Shown here in pieces: positions 51,729 to 59,444 of a DNA stretch of 64,000 nt. The position numbers were made by a program, and so were the translations under genes. The notes beneath the pieces are model-generated. The model saw only the letters and a program-made list of their open reading frames with translations, did no database searches and was not told the DNA's origin. The first letter of the stretch is position 1. The number at the start of each line of letters is the position of its first letter. The DNA is from Anaerolineales bacterium (GTDB taxonomy: Bacteria > Chloroflexota > Anaerolineae > Aggregatilineales > UBA2796), in the NCBI GenBank assembly GCA_015075625.1, contig JABTTZ010000002.1, positions 806,001 through 870,000 on the forward strand, in the 5' to 3' direction.

Positions 51729-51871
51729 ACTCACCTTACGCAGTTGGGTTTGTTCACCCCGTATTCGTCGAAAGGGGCAGTTTGAGGGGGAAGCCCCCTC
51801 AAAAAAGTGCATTCCCCCTCTCCCGCGTGGCGGGAGAGGGGTTAGGGTGAGGGTCTGTGCCTAAGGTGAGT
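51729..51871. mobile_element. MITE-like element, copy 3
   Basis: 143 bp, perfect 10-bp terminal inverted repeats ACTCACCTTA / TAAGGTGAGT, flanked by the 5-bp direct repeat TAGTC (51724-51728 and 51872-51876). The interior has the family signature TTACGCAGTTG, CGTATTCGTCGAAAGGGG and hairpin TTTGAGGGGGAAGCCCCCTC. Its right third differs from copies 1 and 2. Confidence 0.8.
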
Positions 51872-51876
51872 TAGTC

Positions 51877-52056
51877 GTCTAGTAGTCGATCAAGAGGTAA
51901 CCATAGAAAAAGACAGTCCTCACCCCCTCGCCCGCAGAATTTCTCCCCTTTCCCTGTGTACGGGGAAAGGCGGCGGGGGATAGGGGTTCTTTTAGAAATC
52001 TTTCTGACGGACTACTAGTCACAATCGCTGACCTTAATACAATCTGGGAGCTGCCA
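51877..52056. repeat. CTTTCC/GGAAAG intergenic repeat, copy 2 (about 51937-51996)
   Basis: CAGAATTTCTCCCCTTTCC, TGTGTACGGGGAAAGG and GGGATAGGGGTTCT match 45977-46058. The direct repeat GTCTAGTAGTCGAT / GACTACTAGTC-like segments at 51876 and 52006 are inverted to each other and may mark the borders of a nested insertion. No gene is recognised. Confidence 0.5.
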
Positions 52057-53391
52057 ATGAAACACATATCCTTCCTCACCGTCCAGCGCTATTTCCGCCG
52101 CTATGGGGCGGATGTTGCCAGCCAACTCCGGCAACGTTACGGGGATCGCCTTCAGACGCGCCGCCTCCCCTTCATTGGACGGCTGACAATGCTTTTCCAC
52201 CCTCAAGACATCCATGCTGTGATGGTGAAACAAGGAGTGCATGTCGATAAACCCCATCTCGTTGCCCGCCTCCTGAAGTCGTCCTTTGGACAAGGCTTGT
52301 TCACCAGCAATGGCGATCTCTGGCGAAGGCAGCGAAAGCTCATCCAGCCGGCTTTTCAGCATACGCAGATCGCTCGCTATGCCGACCTGATGGTTGCTCA
52401 CAGCCTTGACTTCACCGCCGCGTGGCAAGACGGCGCGGTTATCTCCCTTGATCAGGCGATGCACGCCCTTACCTTACGGATCGTACTAGCCGCCCTCTTT
52501 TCGACGGACTCAGGAAAGACCGGTCAGGAAATCCACCATGCTGTGATTGATCTGGGAATGGGGCTTGCCGCCCAAATGAAACTCCCCATTCCCGATTGGC
52601 TGCCCACCCCAATGATGCGCCGTAAGCGTCGCGGAAGTCGGGTGCTGCGTCGTATCGTTGCCGAACAGATTGCTTTACGGCGGACGCAAGGTGAAGGCAA
52701 CAGCCCGTCCGACCTACTTTCGATGCTCATCTTCAGCCGCGATCCCGAAACCGGCGCGGGGATGTCTGACCTGCAAATCACCGATGAAGTGATCACCTTT
52801 TACATCGCCGGACACGAGACAACCGCGCTTCTCTTGGGATGGGCATGGGTGCTTTTGGCGCAGCACCCCGAATGTGCGCAAGCCCTTCATGCCGAAGTTG
52901 ATTTAGTGGTAGGCGATGCTCCACTGAGCGCGGCGGATCTGCCGCGCCTGCCCTATACAAGCTGCATTGTGAAAGAGGTTCTGCGGCTCTACCCCCCCTC
53001 ATGGTTCATCTTTCGCCAGCCGAACAGTCCCCTTACTTTAGAGAGGCGTGATGAGCAGCCTGCTGAGGGTATCAGCGAGGGGATCATCTTCACCTTCCCC
53101 TATGCCACACAGCGCGATCCACGCTGGTTTCCCGATCCCGATGCCTTTCAGCCGGAGCGTTGGGCAAACGATTACGAGAAAACCCTTCCCAAAGGGGTGT
53201 ACTTTCCCTTTGGAATGGGCGGACGGGTGTGCATTGGAAATGGGTTCGCTCTCATGGAGGCGCAGTTGATTTTAGCGACATTGGCACGGCATTGGCGAGT
53301 TGTCGTCATGGATACGGCGCGTCCGGTAGCAAGTGGGGCAACTCTCGGCTTTGCCGAACCCATCCGAGCGCGGCTGGAACGGCGGGGCTAA
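52057..53391 (+). CDS. Cytochrome P450
   Basis: 444 aa, soluble (no N-terminal anchor). I-helix oxygen-activation motif AGHETTALLL, ExxR in VKEVLRLYP, PERW, and the heme Cys in FPFGMGGRVCIGNGFALME near residue 392. The sequence type resembles bacterial CYP102/CYP4-like fatty-acid or terpene hydroxylases. No ferredoxin or reductase gene is adjacent, so electrons must come from elsewhere. GGGAG lies six bases before the ATG. Its end overlaps the convergent membrane-protein gene by 4 bp. Confidence 0.94.
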   Translation: MKHISFLTVQRYFRRYGADVASQLRQRYGDRLQTRRLPFIGRLTMLFHPQDIHAVMVKQGVHVDKPHLVARLLKSSFGQGLFTSNGDLWRRQRKLIQPAFQHTQIARYADLMVAHSLDFTAAWQDGAVISLDQAMHALTLRIVLAALFSTDSGKTGQEIHHAVIDLGMGLAAQMKLPIPDWLPTPMMRRKRRGSRVLRRIVAEQIALRRTQGEGNSPSDLLSMLIFSRDPETGAGMSDLQITDEVITFYIAGHETTALLLGWAWVLLAQHPECAQALHAEVDLVVGDAPLSAADLPRLPYTSCIVKEVLRLYPPSWFIFRQPNSPLTLERRDEQPAEGISEGIIFTFPYATQRDPRWFPDPDAFQPERWANDYEKTLPKGVYFPFGMGGRVCIGNGFALMEAQLILATLARHWRVVVMDTARPVASGATLGFAEPIRARLERRG

Positions 53392-54188
53392 TCCTCCCGC
53401 ACAAAGCGCGTCTCAGCAATCAGCGCCCACAGAACATCCTTACCGCCCGATTCCGGTGTCGCTGTTGAAAAATCAATCCCCTCGAAAAGACGATCCAACC
53501 GTCGCTCGATAATCACCCGATACGTTTTTCCGTCCATCGGGATCGGCGCGGCGTTCCCCGCCCCGTCAAGAATGTCGCGGATCGCCCCGTTCGCTAGACT
53601 TGTCCGAAAGGTGAAGGGCATTGCCGATGTCGCCCCCGGCAAGCGGTATTCCCCGCTCAGCCAGAGCGTTACCCCTACCATGCTAGTGGTAGGCTGTGCC
53701 TCGGCAGCAGCACGATCCGGGCGGGCAGCAAGGTAATGCCCCTCACAGTACAACGGCTCATTGCCGGAAACCGTCCCCAAGACAAAGCGGGTCGGGCGTG
53801 CCAGCGGTTCAATGGCGGAGGCAAGGTAGCGCGTCACATCAATCCCCTCGCCATGTCCGGCGCGGGCGGTGATGATTTCCCCAAAAAGCCATGAAAGCGG
53901 CGAATGCTTGTGCGGGCAGTAGATGAGTTGTAGGCTGTAACTCCCCAGATAACCCTCCCGAACAGTCACCTCCACGCCGGCTGTGGTCGTCACCCGCCAG
54001 CCGCTCTCTCCCCCTTCGCTCAGTGGTTGCGCCGCCCCCCACACCCAATCAAGGGCATAGGTGACCTCCCCGCTGATGGGCATACGCAAGGCGACAAAAG
54101 CAAACCCCACCCACAAGACTGCAATCACGGCGAGCGTCAGTAGCAAGCGGCGGATTAGTACCCGTCTGGACAGCCTTCGGTTAGACAT
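53388..54188 (-). CDS. Hypothetical membrane-anchored protein
   Basis: 266 aa, not recognised. A basic N-terminus and one transmembrane helix (LLLTLAVIAVLWVGFAFVALR, about 16-36) lead to an extracytoplasmic domain of about 225 residues with only two Cys (CPHKH and YCEGHY). The start MSNRRLSRR at 54188 is chosen for AAAGGGAG eight bases upstream; the open frame continues to 54347 but overlaps the promoter of the divergent dioxygenase gene. Confidence 0.7.
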   Translation of the reverse strand: MSNRRLSRRVLIRRLLLTLAVIAVLWVGFAFVALRMPISGEVTYALDWVWGAAQPLSEGGESGWRVTTTAGVEVTVREGYLGSYSLQLIYCPHKHSPLSWLFGEIITARAGHGEGIDVTRYLASAIEPLARPTRFVLGTVSGNEPLYCEGHYLAARPDRAAAEAQPTTSMVGVTLWLSGEYRLPGATSAMPFTFRTSLANGAIRDILDGAGNAAPIPMDGKTYRVIIERRLDRLFEGIDFSTATPESGGKDVLWALIAETRFVRED

Positions 54189-54335
54189 AGGACTCCCTTT
54201 CTTGTTGGAACACCCTCTAGGGCATCCACCGGCAAAACCTGAACATCCCCCACACCCAATCTGCACACATTCTGAATACCTTTCCTTTATACTTTCAACT
54301 GTACCCAGACGAAAATCAGAAGAAAGACAAAACCT

Positions 54336-55184
54336 ATGGAACTGCATGACGACGACAAGCCGATTGGTCGCCTCTTAACCCGCCGCGAGATGTTGGCGCT
54401 TTTGGGTGGCGTGGGTGTTGCTACCGCGTTAGGTGGGGCAGGCTTGCGTACCTTGAGCGCAATGACACCTACCCCTACGCCCTCCCCGCTAGGGACGGGG
54501 ACGCCCTTCTTAAATCCGACGGCGACAGCGACACTCCCCGCGCCATCGTGCATCGTCCGTCCCGTACTGACCGAGGGACCTTACTTTGTGGACGCCGTGC
54601 TGAACCGCTCCGATATTCGGACAGAACCCTCCGATGGGAGTGTAAAAGAGGGAAAGATACTACGCCTTGTCTTTAGAGTGCTGGATGTCACAAACAGCCA
54701 ATGTGCGCCCCTAGCGGGCGCTCAGGTGGATATATGGCACTGCGATGCCGAGGGGGTCTATTCCGGCGTCACGGATCCGGGCTTCAACACCTCCGCGCTC
54801 TCCTTCCTACGCGGCTACCAAGTGACTGATGCCAGCGGCAAGGCGGAATTCACCACCATTTACCCGGGTTGGTACGATGGGCGGGCGGTTCACATCCACT
54901 TCAAGATTCGCACCGACCCAACGGCGAATCAGGGCTACGAGTTCACCTCACAGGTCTTTTTTGACGACACCTTCACCGATGATGTCTACAAAGACCCCAT
55001 CTACAGTGGGCGCGGCGCACGGACGCGGCGGAACGCCAACGATGGCATTTTCCAGCAGTCCGAGGGGCTGCTCACCTTAAATGTTGTACCCGAAGGGGAG
55101 GGCTACACTGCCCTGTTCGATATTGGCTTGGATTTGAACGCCGCGCCCACCTCAGGCGGGGGGCAGCCCGGACGCCGCCCGTAG
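54336..55184 (+). CDS. Exported intradiol ring-cleavage dioxygenase
   Basis: 282 aa. The N-terminus has a twin-arginine-like signal (TRREMLALLGGVGVATALG), then a TPTPTPSP linker (about 45-72). The catalytic domain begins LTEGPYFVD, followed by GAQVDIWHCDAEGVYSG and IYPGWYDGRAVHIHFK, which carries the Tyr and His ligands of non-heme Fe(III) (about 176-188). It belongs to the protocatechuate/catechol 1,2-dioxygenase superfamily, but secreted forms may act on lignin-type or cell-surface phenolics. No aromatic-degradation gene is nearby. The Tat signal fits export of a pre-folded iron enzyme. Confidence 0.87.
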   Translation: MELHDDDKPIGRLLTRREMLALLGGVGVATALGGAGLRTLSAMTPTPTPSPLGTGTPFLNPTATATLPAPSCIVRPVLTEGPYFVDAVLNRSDIRTEPSDGSVKEGKILRLVFRVLDVTNSQCAPLAGAQVDIWHCDAEGVYSGVTDPGFNTSALSFLRGYQVTDASGKAEFTTIYPGWYDGRAVHIHFKIRTDPTANQGYEFTSQVFFDDTFTDDVYKDPIYSGRGARTRRNANDGIFQQSEGLLTLNVVPEGEGYTALFDIGLDLNAAPTSGGGQPGRRP

Positions 55185-55208
55185 CCCGCTAGGTTTTTGG
55201 CTTAATTC

Positions 55209-55290
55209 CGTCGCCTAAAGCGGTGTGCTGAGATCAGGGGAAAACAACCTCTGCTTTCAGCACGCGGGCTTTAACCCCGTGCCGCCGGCG
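55209..55290. repeat. Palindromic intergenic repeat, copy 7
   Basis: CGCCTAAAGCGGTGTGCTGA and CTTTCAGCACGCGGGCTTTA with AACCCCGTG: the two halves form an inverted pair around GGGGAAAACAACCTC. It lies between the convergent dioxygenase and topoisomerase genes. Confidence 0.55.
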
Positions 55291-55331
55291 CACCTGCTAG
55301 GGGTATATTGTAGGCGCTCACTCTGTGTCCT

Positions 55332-57812
55332 CTATTCCCCCGCGCCATTCAGGTGGGCATCAGTGGGGGGTTTGGCAACCTCTGGACGGCGGACGATCTG
55401 CGTCACGGCATAGACACGATCATGTTGAAGCAGTTTGATTCCGCTGTAATCCCCTTTCAACGTCCGCGCCCCATGCGGCGCATCAGAAAAGCGGACAACC
55501 TTAAAACGCCCACGCAAAGTCAAGATGATCACAAGGTCATTCAGAGTGGCAATGGACGACGTGGCAAGACGATCCCCAAGCGTCAGTTTCATCGTCGTCA
55601 CGCCCGCCCCCGCCCGCCCTTGCAGCGGATATTCCGCCAGTGGGGAACTCTTGGCAATGCCCGTCTCAGTAATCGTCCATAGGGCGGCGTTTTCCCGCAC
55701 AACTCCGGCGCTGACAACCCTATCCCCATTTGTCAGCCGAATTCCGCGCATCCCCCCTGCCGGAAGTCCGGTGGGGCGCACTTCATTCACCTTGAAGCGG
55801 ATTGCCTGCCCCTCAGCAGTGATCATCATCACCTCATCATCATCTTCCACGTAATGGGCGGCGATGATCCGATCCTCGCCCACATTCATCACCGGAAAGG
55901 CACGCGCCACCAGCCCGGGCAAATCAGCAACCCGAATCCGTTTGGCATCGCCCCCCTCGGTGGCAAAGAACAAATAACCATCCTCCATCGAGGGGGTGAT
56001 GCTGATCGCGCCAGCAATGCCCTCCCCGCCGCGAAAATCCGTTTGCGAGCCGAGATCAGTCCCTTCGGCAGGTTCGTCAGACATGGGCAGCCCCTGCACG
56101 GGGACAGAGGCTGCCCGTCCATCGGCGGCAATCACATAGAGAATGTCGGCGGTGTTGCTGCGCAGCAGAAAACGCGGCACATCTTCCGTGCGGGCGGTGA
56201 TCTTTGGCGGGGCGTCCTGATAGGTGCGGCTGATGCGGTTGCCTACGGTGAGCGTCACCCATGTACTCTCGTTTTGCGCCAAAAGTTCTGCCGCGCTCAC
56301 CTCACGCGGAGCGCCGCTGATGATCGCCGTCCGGCGCGGATCGTTGAAGCGTTTCTTGATCTCCAGCAGTTCGTCGGCAATCACCTTACGCATAGCGAAT
56401 GGGCTTGCCAACAGCCCCTCTAGGTATTGAATCTGCTGAATTTTTTCTTTAAATTCATCTTCAAGTTTTGTCCGCTCTAGAGCGGCAAGGCGGCGAAGCG
56501 GCATATCAAGGATGGCATTCGCTTGCAGCGCACTCAGACTCAGGCGGCTCATCAAGGCGCTGCGGGCGGTGTCCGTCGTCTCGCTCTCGCGGATGATTTG
56601 AATGACGAGGGTGATTTGCTCAAGGGCGGTCAGCAGCCCTTGTAAAATATGGGCGCGTTCGCGGGCGCGCCTCAGATCGTAGACTGAGCGCCGCCGGATC
56701 ACCTCTAGGCGATGGTCAAGGTAGACCCGCAGAGACTGTTTTAGGGAGAGCGTGCGTGGCTCGTTATCGACCAGCGCCAGCATGATCACGCTGAACGTGC
56801 TTTGCAGCGGCGTCAGCTTGAACAGGTCTTTCAGCACCTCCGCCGGATCAAAGCCGCTGCGTACTTCAATGACAATGCGCAGCCCCTGCCGGTCACTCTC
56901 GTCACGCAGATCGTTGATCCCGTCGATCCGTTCGTTCCGCACAAGATCGGCAATCCGTTCGATCAGGCTGTTTTTGTTGATCTGGTAGGGAATCTCGCCA
57001 ATGACAATCTGTGCCTTGCCGCGTCCCAGACTTTCAATATGCACCTTCGCCCGCACAGTTAGCTTTCCCCGCCCGGTGGCATAGGCGGCGGTTAGGGCAT
57101 TGTCATACTCTTGAGCATCCCCTGTGTTATCGGTGAAGATCAAGCCGCCCGTCGGAAAATCCGGTCCCTTGATAAAGCTCAGCAGATCGTGAACGGTCAC
57201 ATCCTCAAGGCGATCCCATTGGCGCAGCATGTAGACGGCGGCATCCACCACCTCACCGAGGTTATGCGGGGGGATGTTTGTGGACATCCCAACGGCAATC
57301 CCCGACGCGCCGTTGACCAGCATATTCGGAAAGGCGGCGGGCAAAACGCTTGGCTCTTGAAGGCTGCCATCAAAGTTATCGGTGTAGGGCACCGTATCTT
57401 TGTCCAGATCGGTCAGCAGTTCAATGCCTTCAACCGTCATCCGTGCTTCGGTGTAACGCATGGCGGCGGGCGCATCGCCATCAATACTGCCAAAATTCCC
57501 CTGCCCATCGACCAATTCATAGCGGACGGAGAAATCTTGCGCCATCCGTGCCATCGCATCATACACCGCCTGATCGCCGTGCGGATGGTATTTCCCCAAC
57601 ACCTCACCAACGATACGGGCGCTTTTCTTATACGCCGTCTCCGGGCGCAAGCCCATATCGGACATGGCATAGAGGATGCGCCGTTGAACGGGCTTCAAGC
57701 CATCGCGGGCGTCGGGCAAGGCGCGGGCGACGATCACGCTCATCGCGTAATCGAGGTAGGCTTCGCGCATTTGTTCGTCAATGTTTACCGGGCGAACGAC
57801 ACCAATTGTCAT
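55332..57812 (-). CDS. Type II topoisomerase subunit A, divergent paralogue (GyrA/ParC)
   Basis: 826 aa. Breakage-reunion domain [41 protein letters not shown], catalytic Tyr in [13 protein letters not shown], and [22 protein letters not shown]. The C-terminal beta-pinwheel is present. Its first blade lacks a GyrA box; a degenerate QGRAGAG occurs only in a later blade, so it may work as ParC (decatenation) or as a second gyrase A. It has its own promoter with a GAAC-N4-GTTC palindrome upstream. A fuller GyrA paralogue is at 59445 on the other strand, and no B-subunit gene is in the window. The start at 57812 fits the family. Confidence 0.88.
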   Translation of the reverse strand: MTIGVVRPVNIDEQMREAYLDYAMSVIVARALPDARDGLKPVQRRILYAMSDMGLRPETAYKKSARIVGEVLGKYHPHGDQAVYDAMARMAQDFSVRYELVDGQGNFGSIDGDAPAAMRYTEARMTVEGIELLTDLDKDTVPYTDNFDGSLQEPSVLPAAFPNMLVNGASGIAVGMSTNIPPHNLGEVVDAAVYMLRQWDRLEDVTVHDLLSFIKGPDFPTGGLIFTDNTGDAQEYDNALTAAYATGRGKLTVRAKVHIESLGRGKAQIVIGEIPYQINKNSLIERIADLVRNERIDGINDLRDESDRQGLRIVIEVRSGFDPAEVLKDLFKLTPLQSTFSVIMLALVDNEPRTLSLKQSLRVYLDHRLEVIRRRSVYDLRRARERAHILQGLLTALEQITLVIQIIRESETTDTARSALMSRLSLSALQANAILDMPLRRLAALERTKLEDEFKEKIQQIQYLEGLLASPFAMRKVIADELLEIKKRFNDPRRTAIISGAPREVSAAELLAQNESTWVTLTVGNRISRTYQDAPPKITARTEDVPRFLLRSNTADILYVIAADGRAASVPVQGLPMSDEPAEGTDLGSQTDFRGGEGIAGAISITPSMEDGYLFFATEGGDAKRIRVADLPGLVARAFPVMNVGEDRIIAAHYVEDDDEVMMITAEGQAIRFKVNEVRPTGLPAGGMRGIRLTNGDRVVSAGVVRENAALWTITETGIAKSSPLAEYPLQGRAGAGVTTMKLTLGDRLATSSIATLNDLVIILTLRGRFKVVRFSDAPHGARTLKGDYSGIKLLQHDRVYAVTQIVRRPEVAKPPTDAHLNGAGE

Positions 57813-57850
57813 TGAAATTCTCGCTTGCACCTTTGAAGGCTATGGGCGCG

Positions 57851-57880
57851 ATCTTACGAGAGCGCACCGGAAACTGTCAA
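57851..57880 (-). promoter_or_regulatory. Predicted promoter of the minus-strand topoisomerase gene
   Basis: On the minus strand TTGACA (57880-57875), 18-bp spacer, TAAGAT (57856-57851); leader about 32 nt to the ATG at 57812. Confidence 0.7.
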
Positions 57881-57888
57881 CCGCCGAT

Positions 57889-57908
57889 TTCAGAACGCTA
57901 GTTCTGAA
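57889..57908. promoter_or_regulatory. Palindrome TTCAGAAC-N4-GTTCTGAA upstream of the topoisomerase promoter (SOS-box-like)
   Basis: Perfect 8-bp arms around GCTA, eight bases upstream of the -35 box. Its core GAACGCTAGTTC fits the GAAC-N4-GTTC LexA box of Gram-positive-type bacteria. LexA specificity in this organism is unknown, so the link to SOS is a hypothesis. Confidence 0.45.
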
Positions 57909-58129
57909 CTATAACACGAATGGGGGTATGGGGGCAAGGGGTCTGTACCGAAGGGGAAGTCTAGCCACACAGATCATACTTCATAGGAGATGGTGTGTGG
58001 AGGGCGAGTTTCTCAGCAAACATTAGGGTCTATTGGCGGTTTAACCTCAGACGCGACCATTATCCCTAACTCAACGTGTGTTGCCCTATTGTTTTTCAAA
58101 AATCCCTTATACTGTAGATTGTCACCATT

Positions 58130-58271
58130 TAGGACTTATGCTGTTGAGCGTGTTTACCCTAGTATTCATCGAAAGGGGAAGTTTGAGGGGGCTTCCCCTT
58201 CAAAAACTCGTTTCCCCCTTCTCCCTCAGGGAGAAGTGGGAAGGGGGATGAAGGCGACTGCGTAACGTCTA
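58130..58271. mobile_element. MITE-like element, copy 4
   Basis: 142 bp. Left end TAGGACTTATGCTGTTG, right end GCGACTGCGTAACGTCTA (inverted match). CCATT lies on the left (58125-58129) and again one base after the right end (58273-58277). The interior has TGTTTACCCTAGTATTCATC and GAGGGGGCTTCCCC. The downstream gene's start codon is 30 bp from its right end, so the element could supply or disturb its promoter. Confidence 0.72.
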
Positions 58272-58301
58272 GCCATTAATGCTTACTTTATGGAGGATGC
58301 A

Positions 58302-58940
58302 ATGTTTTCACGAAATCGTTGGGTACTTTGTATGGTTATCGTGGCATGTGTGGCAACCCTTGTTGTCGGCGCGCCGGGACGGGTTGCCAAAGCCGGCGCG
58401 ATTGCCGAGATAACCGGAACAACGGTTACCGGAGTAGATAACCCGCATATCGTCTTTCTTCATGCTGGTCAGACCGTTGGCGCAACATTGAACTGCGTCA
58501 ACGCCACAGGATTTGATCCCTTCTTGTATGCTTTTGCCCCTGATGGCTCGTTAGTGGCTTTGGATGATGATGGCGGCGACCAAGACTGTGACGGTGCGTG
58601 GAGTTCGTATCTTGAGTTTACAGCCCCAGTTGAAGGCGATTATACCTTCTTCGCTGGCGATTATTTTTACCGAGGCGGTCAACCTTACTCCCTCATGGTG
58701 TTCGATGGCACCGGTGCCGGACCGGGTGTTCCTAGTGGTTATGTCCTCTTGACCATGACTTGCGACATGGCCGTCTTCGACATGCCCGGCGGCAACCCCG
58801 TAGGAAACAACCGCGTCAAAAGCGGGCAAACCTTCTATACCAATCCCAAAACCAAGTTGGATGCCAACGGCGAAAGTTGGACGCAGATTTTTGTGAGCAG
58901 CCGCATCGATCCCTGGGTGCCAAGCCGCTGCGTGAACTAG
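58302..58940 (+). CDS. Hypothetical secreted protein with pre-peptidase-C-like beta-sandwich
   Basis: 212 aa. Signal peptide MFSRNRWVLCMVIVACVATL with cleavage near AKAGA. The first domain (about 40-135) resembles the PPC fold found behind secreted peptidases: FLHAGQTVGATL, FDPFLYAFAPDGSLVALDDDGG, and VEGDYTFFAGDYF. The second part (about 140-212) contains NNRVKSGQTFYTNPKTK and could be SH3-like. No catalytic domain is present. GGAGGATGCA directly before the ATG at 58302 fixes the start (an in-frame ATG at 58290 is upstream). Confidence 0.72.
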   Translation: MFSRNRWVLCMVIVACVATLVVGAPGRVAKAGAIAEITGTTVTGVDNPHIVFLHAGQTVGATLNCVNATGFDPFLYAFAPDGSLVALDDDGGDQDCDGAWSSYLEFTAPVEGDYTFFAGDYFYRGGQPYSLMVFDGTGAGPGVPSGYVLLTMTCDMAVFDMPGGNPVGNNRVKSGQTFYTNPKTKLDANGESWTQIFVSSRIDPWVPSRCVN

Positions 58941-59404
58941 CCCCCTCGCCGTACTACGTTCCAAGAGAATCCCTCCCCCTGCCCCCTTTTCCTGTATACA
59001 GGGAAAGGGAGAGAAATTCTCTCTGTCTGTTACGGGGTGGGGACAAGCCCCGAAGGGGTGGCTGCTTTCAGCCCGCTGCTTTAGCGGCGGGCGCATACCA
59101 TAGACGAGGCGGCGCAGGGCGGGGCTAAAGCCCTCGTGCTAGGAATGATCACCCCGTTGGGGTTTGAATACAAAACGCCTTGCCTTTCAAGCTCCGTAGG
59201 GGTGGCTGTTTTCAGCCCGCTGCTTTAGCGGCAGGATCACTGGCGTTACACTGTCCACACACCTTCGTTCCCGGATAAGCCTTTTATAGCGCCGGAGGCA
59301 TCCAACCCACCGCCTCACACCCCCGCCTCTTAAAAAACCTCAATAACCCTACTTTTTCCTCACAAACACTTAGGATTCGCCCTGTGAAAACCCTCTTTTT
59401 CAGG
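58941..59404. repeat. Repeat-rich intergenic region: CTTTCC family copy 3 and palindromic copies 8a/8b
   Basis: 58968-59035 has CTCCCCCTGCCCCC and TTTCCTGTATACAGGGAAA, a stronger hairpin than in the other copies. 59041-59098 and 59191-59238 share GGGGTGGCTG.TTTCAGCCC followed by GCTGCTTTAGCGGC as direct repeats about 150 bp apart. GGGCTAAAGCCC and ACCCCGTTGGGGT lie between them. No gene is recognised in these 460 bp. Confidence 0.65.
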
Positions 59405-59410
59405 GTATAA
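59405..59410 (+). promoter_or_regulatory. -10 box of gyrA
   Basis: TATAAT about 35 bp before the ATG. The -35 position reads CTGTGA (59382-59387), a weak match with a 17-bp spacer. Confidence 0.45.
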
Positions 59411-59444
59411 TGAACAAGTGTTTACTCCTAAGGAAAATTCGCCC

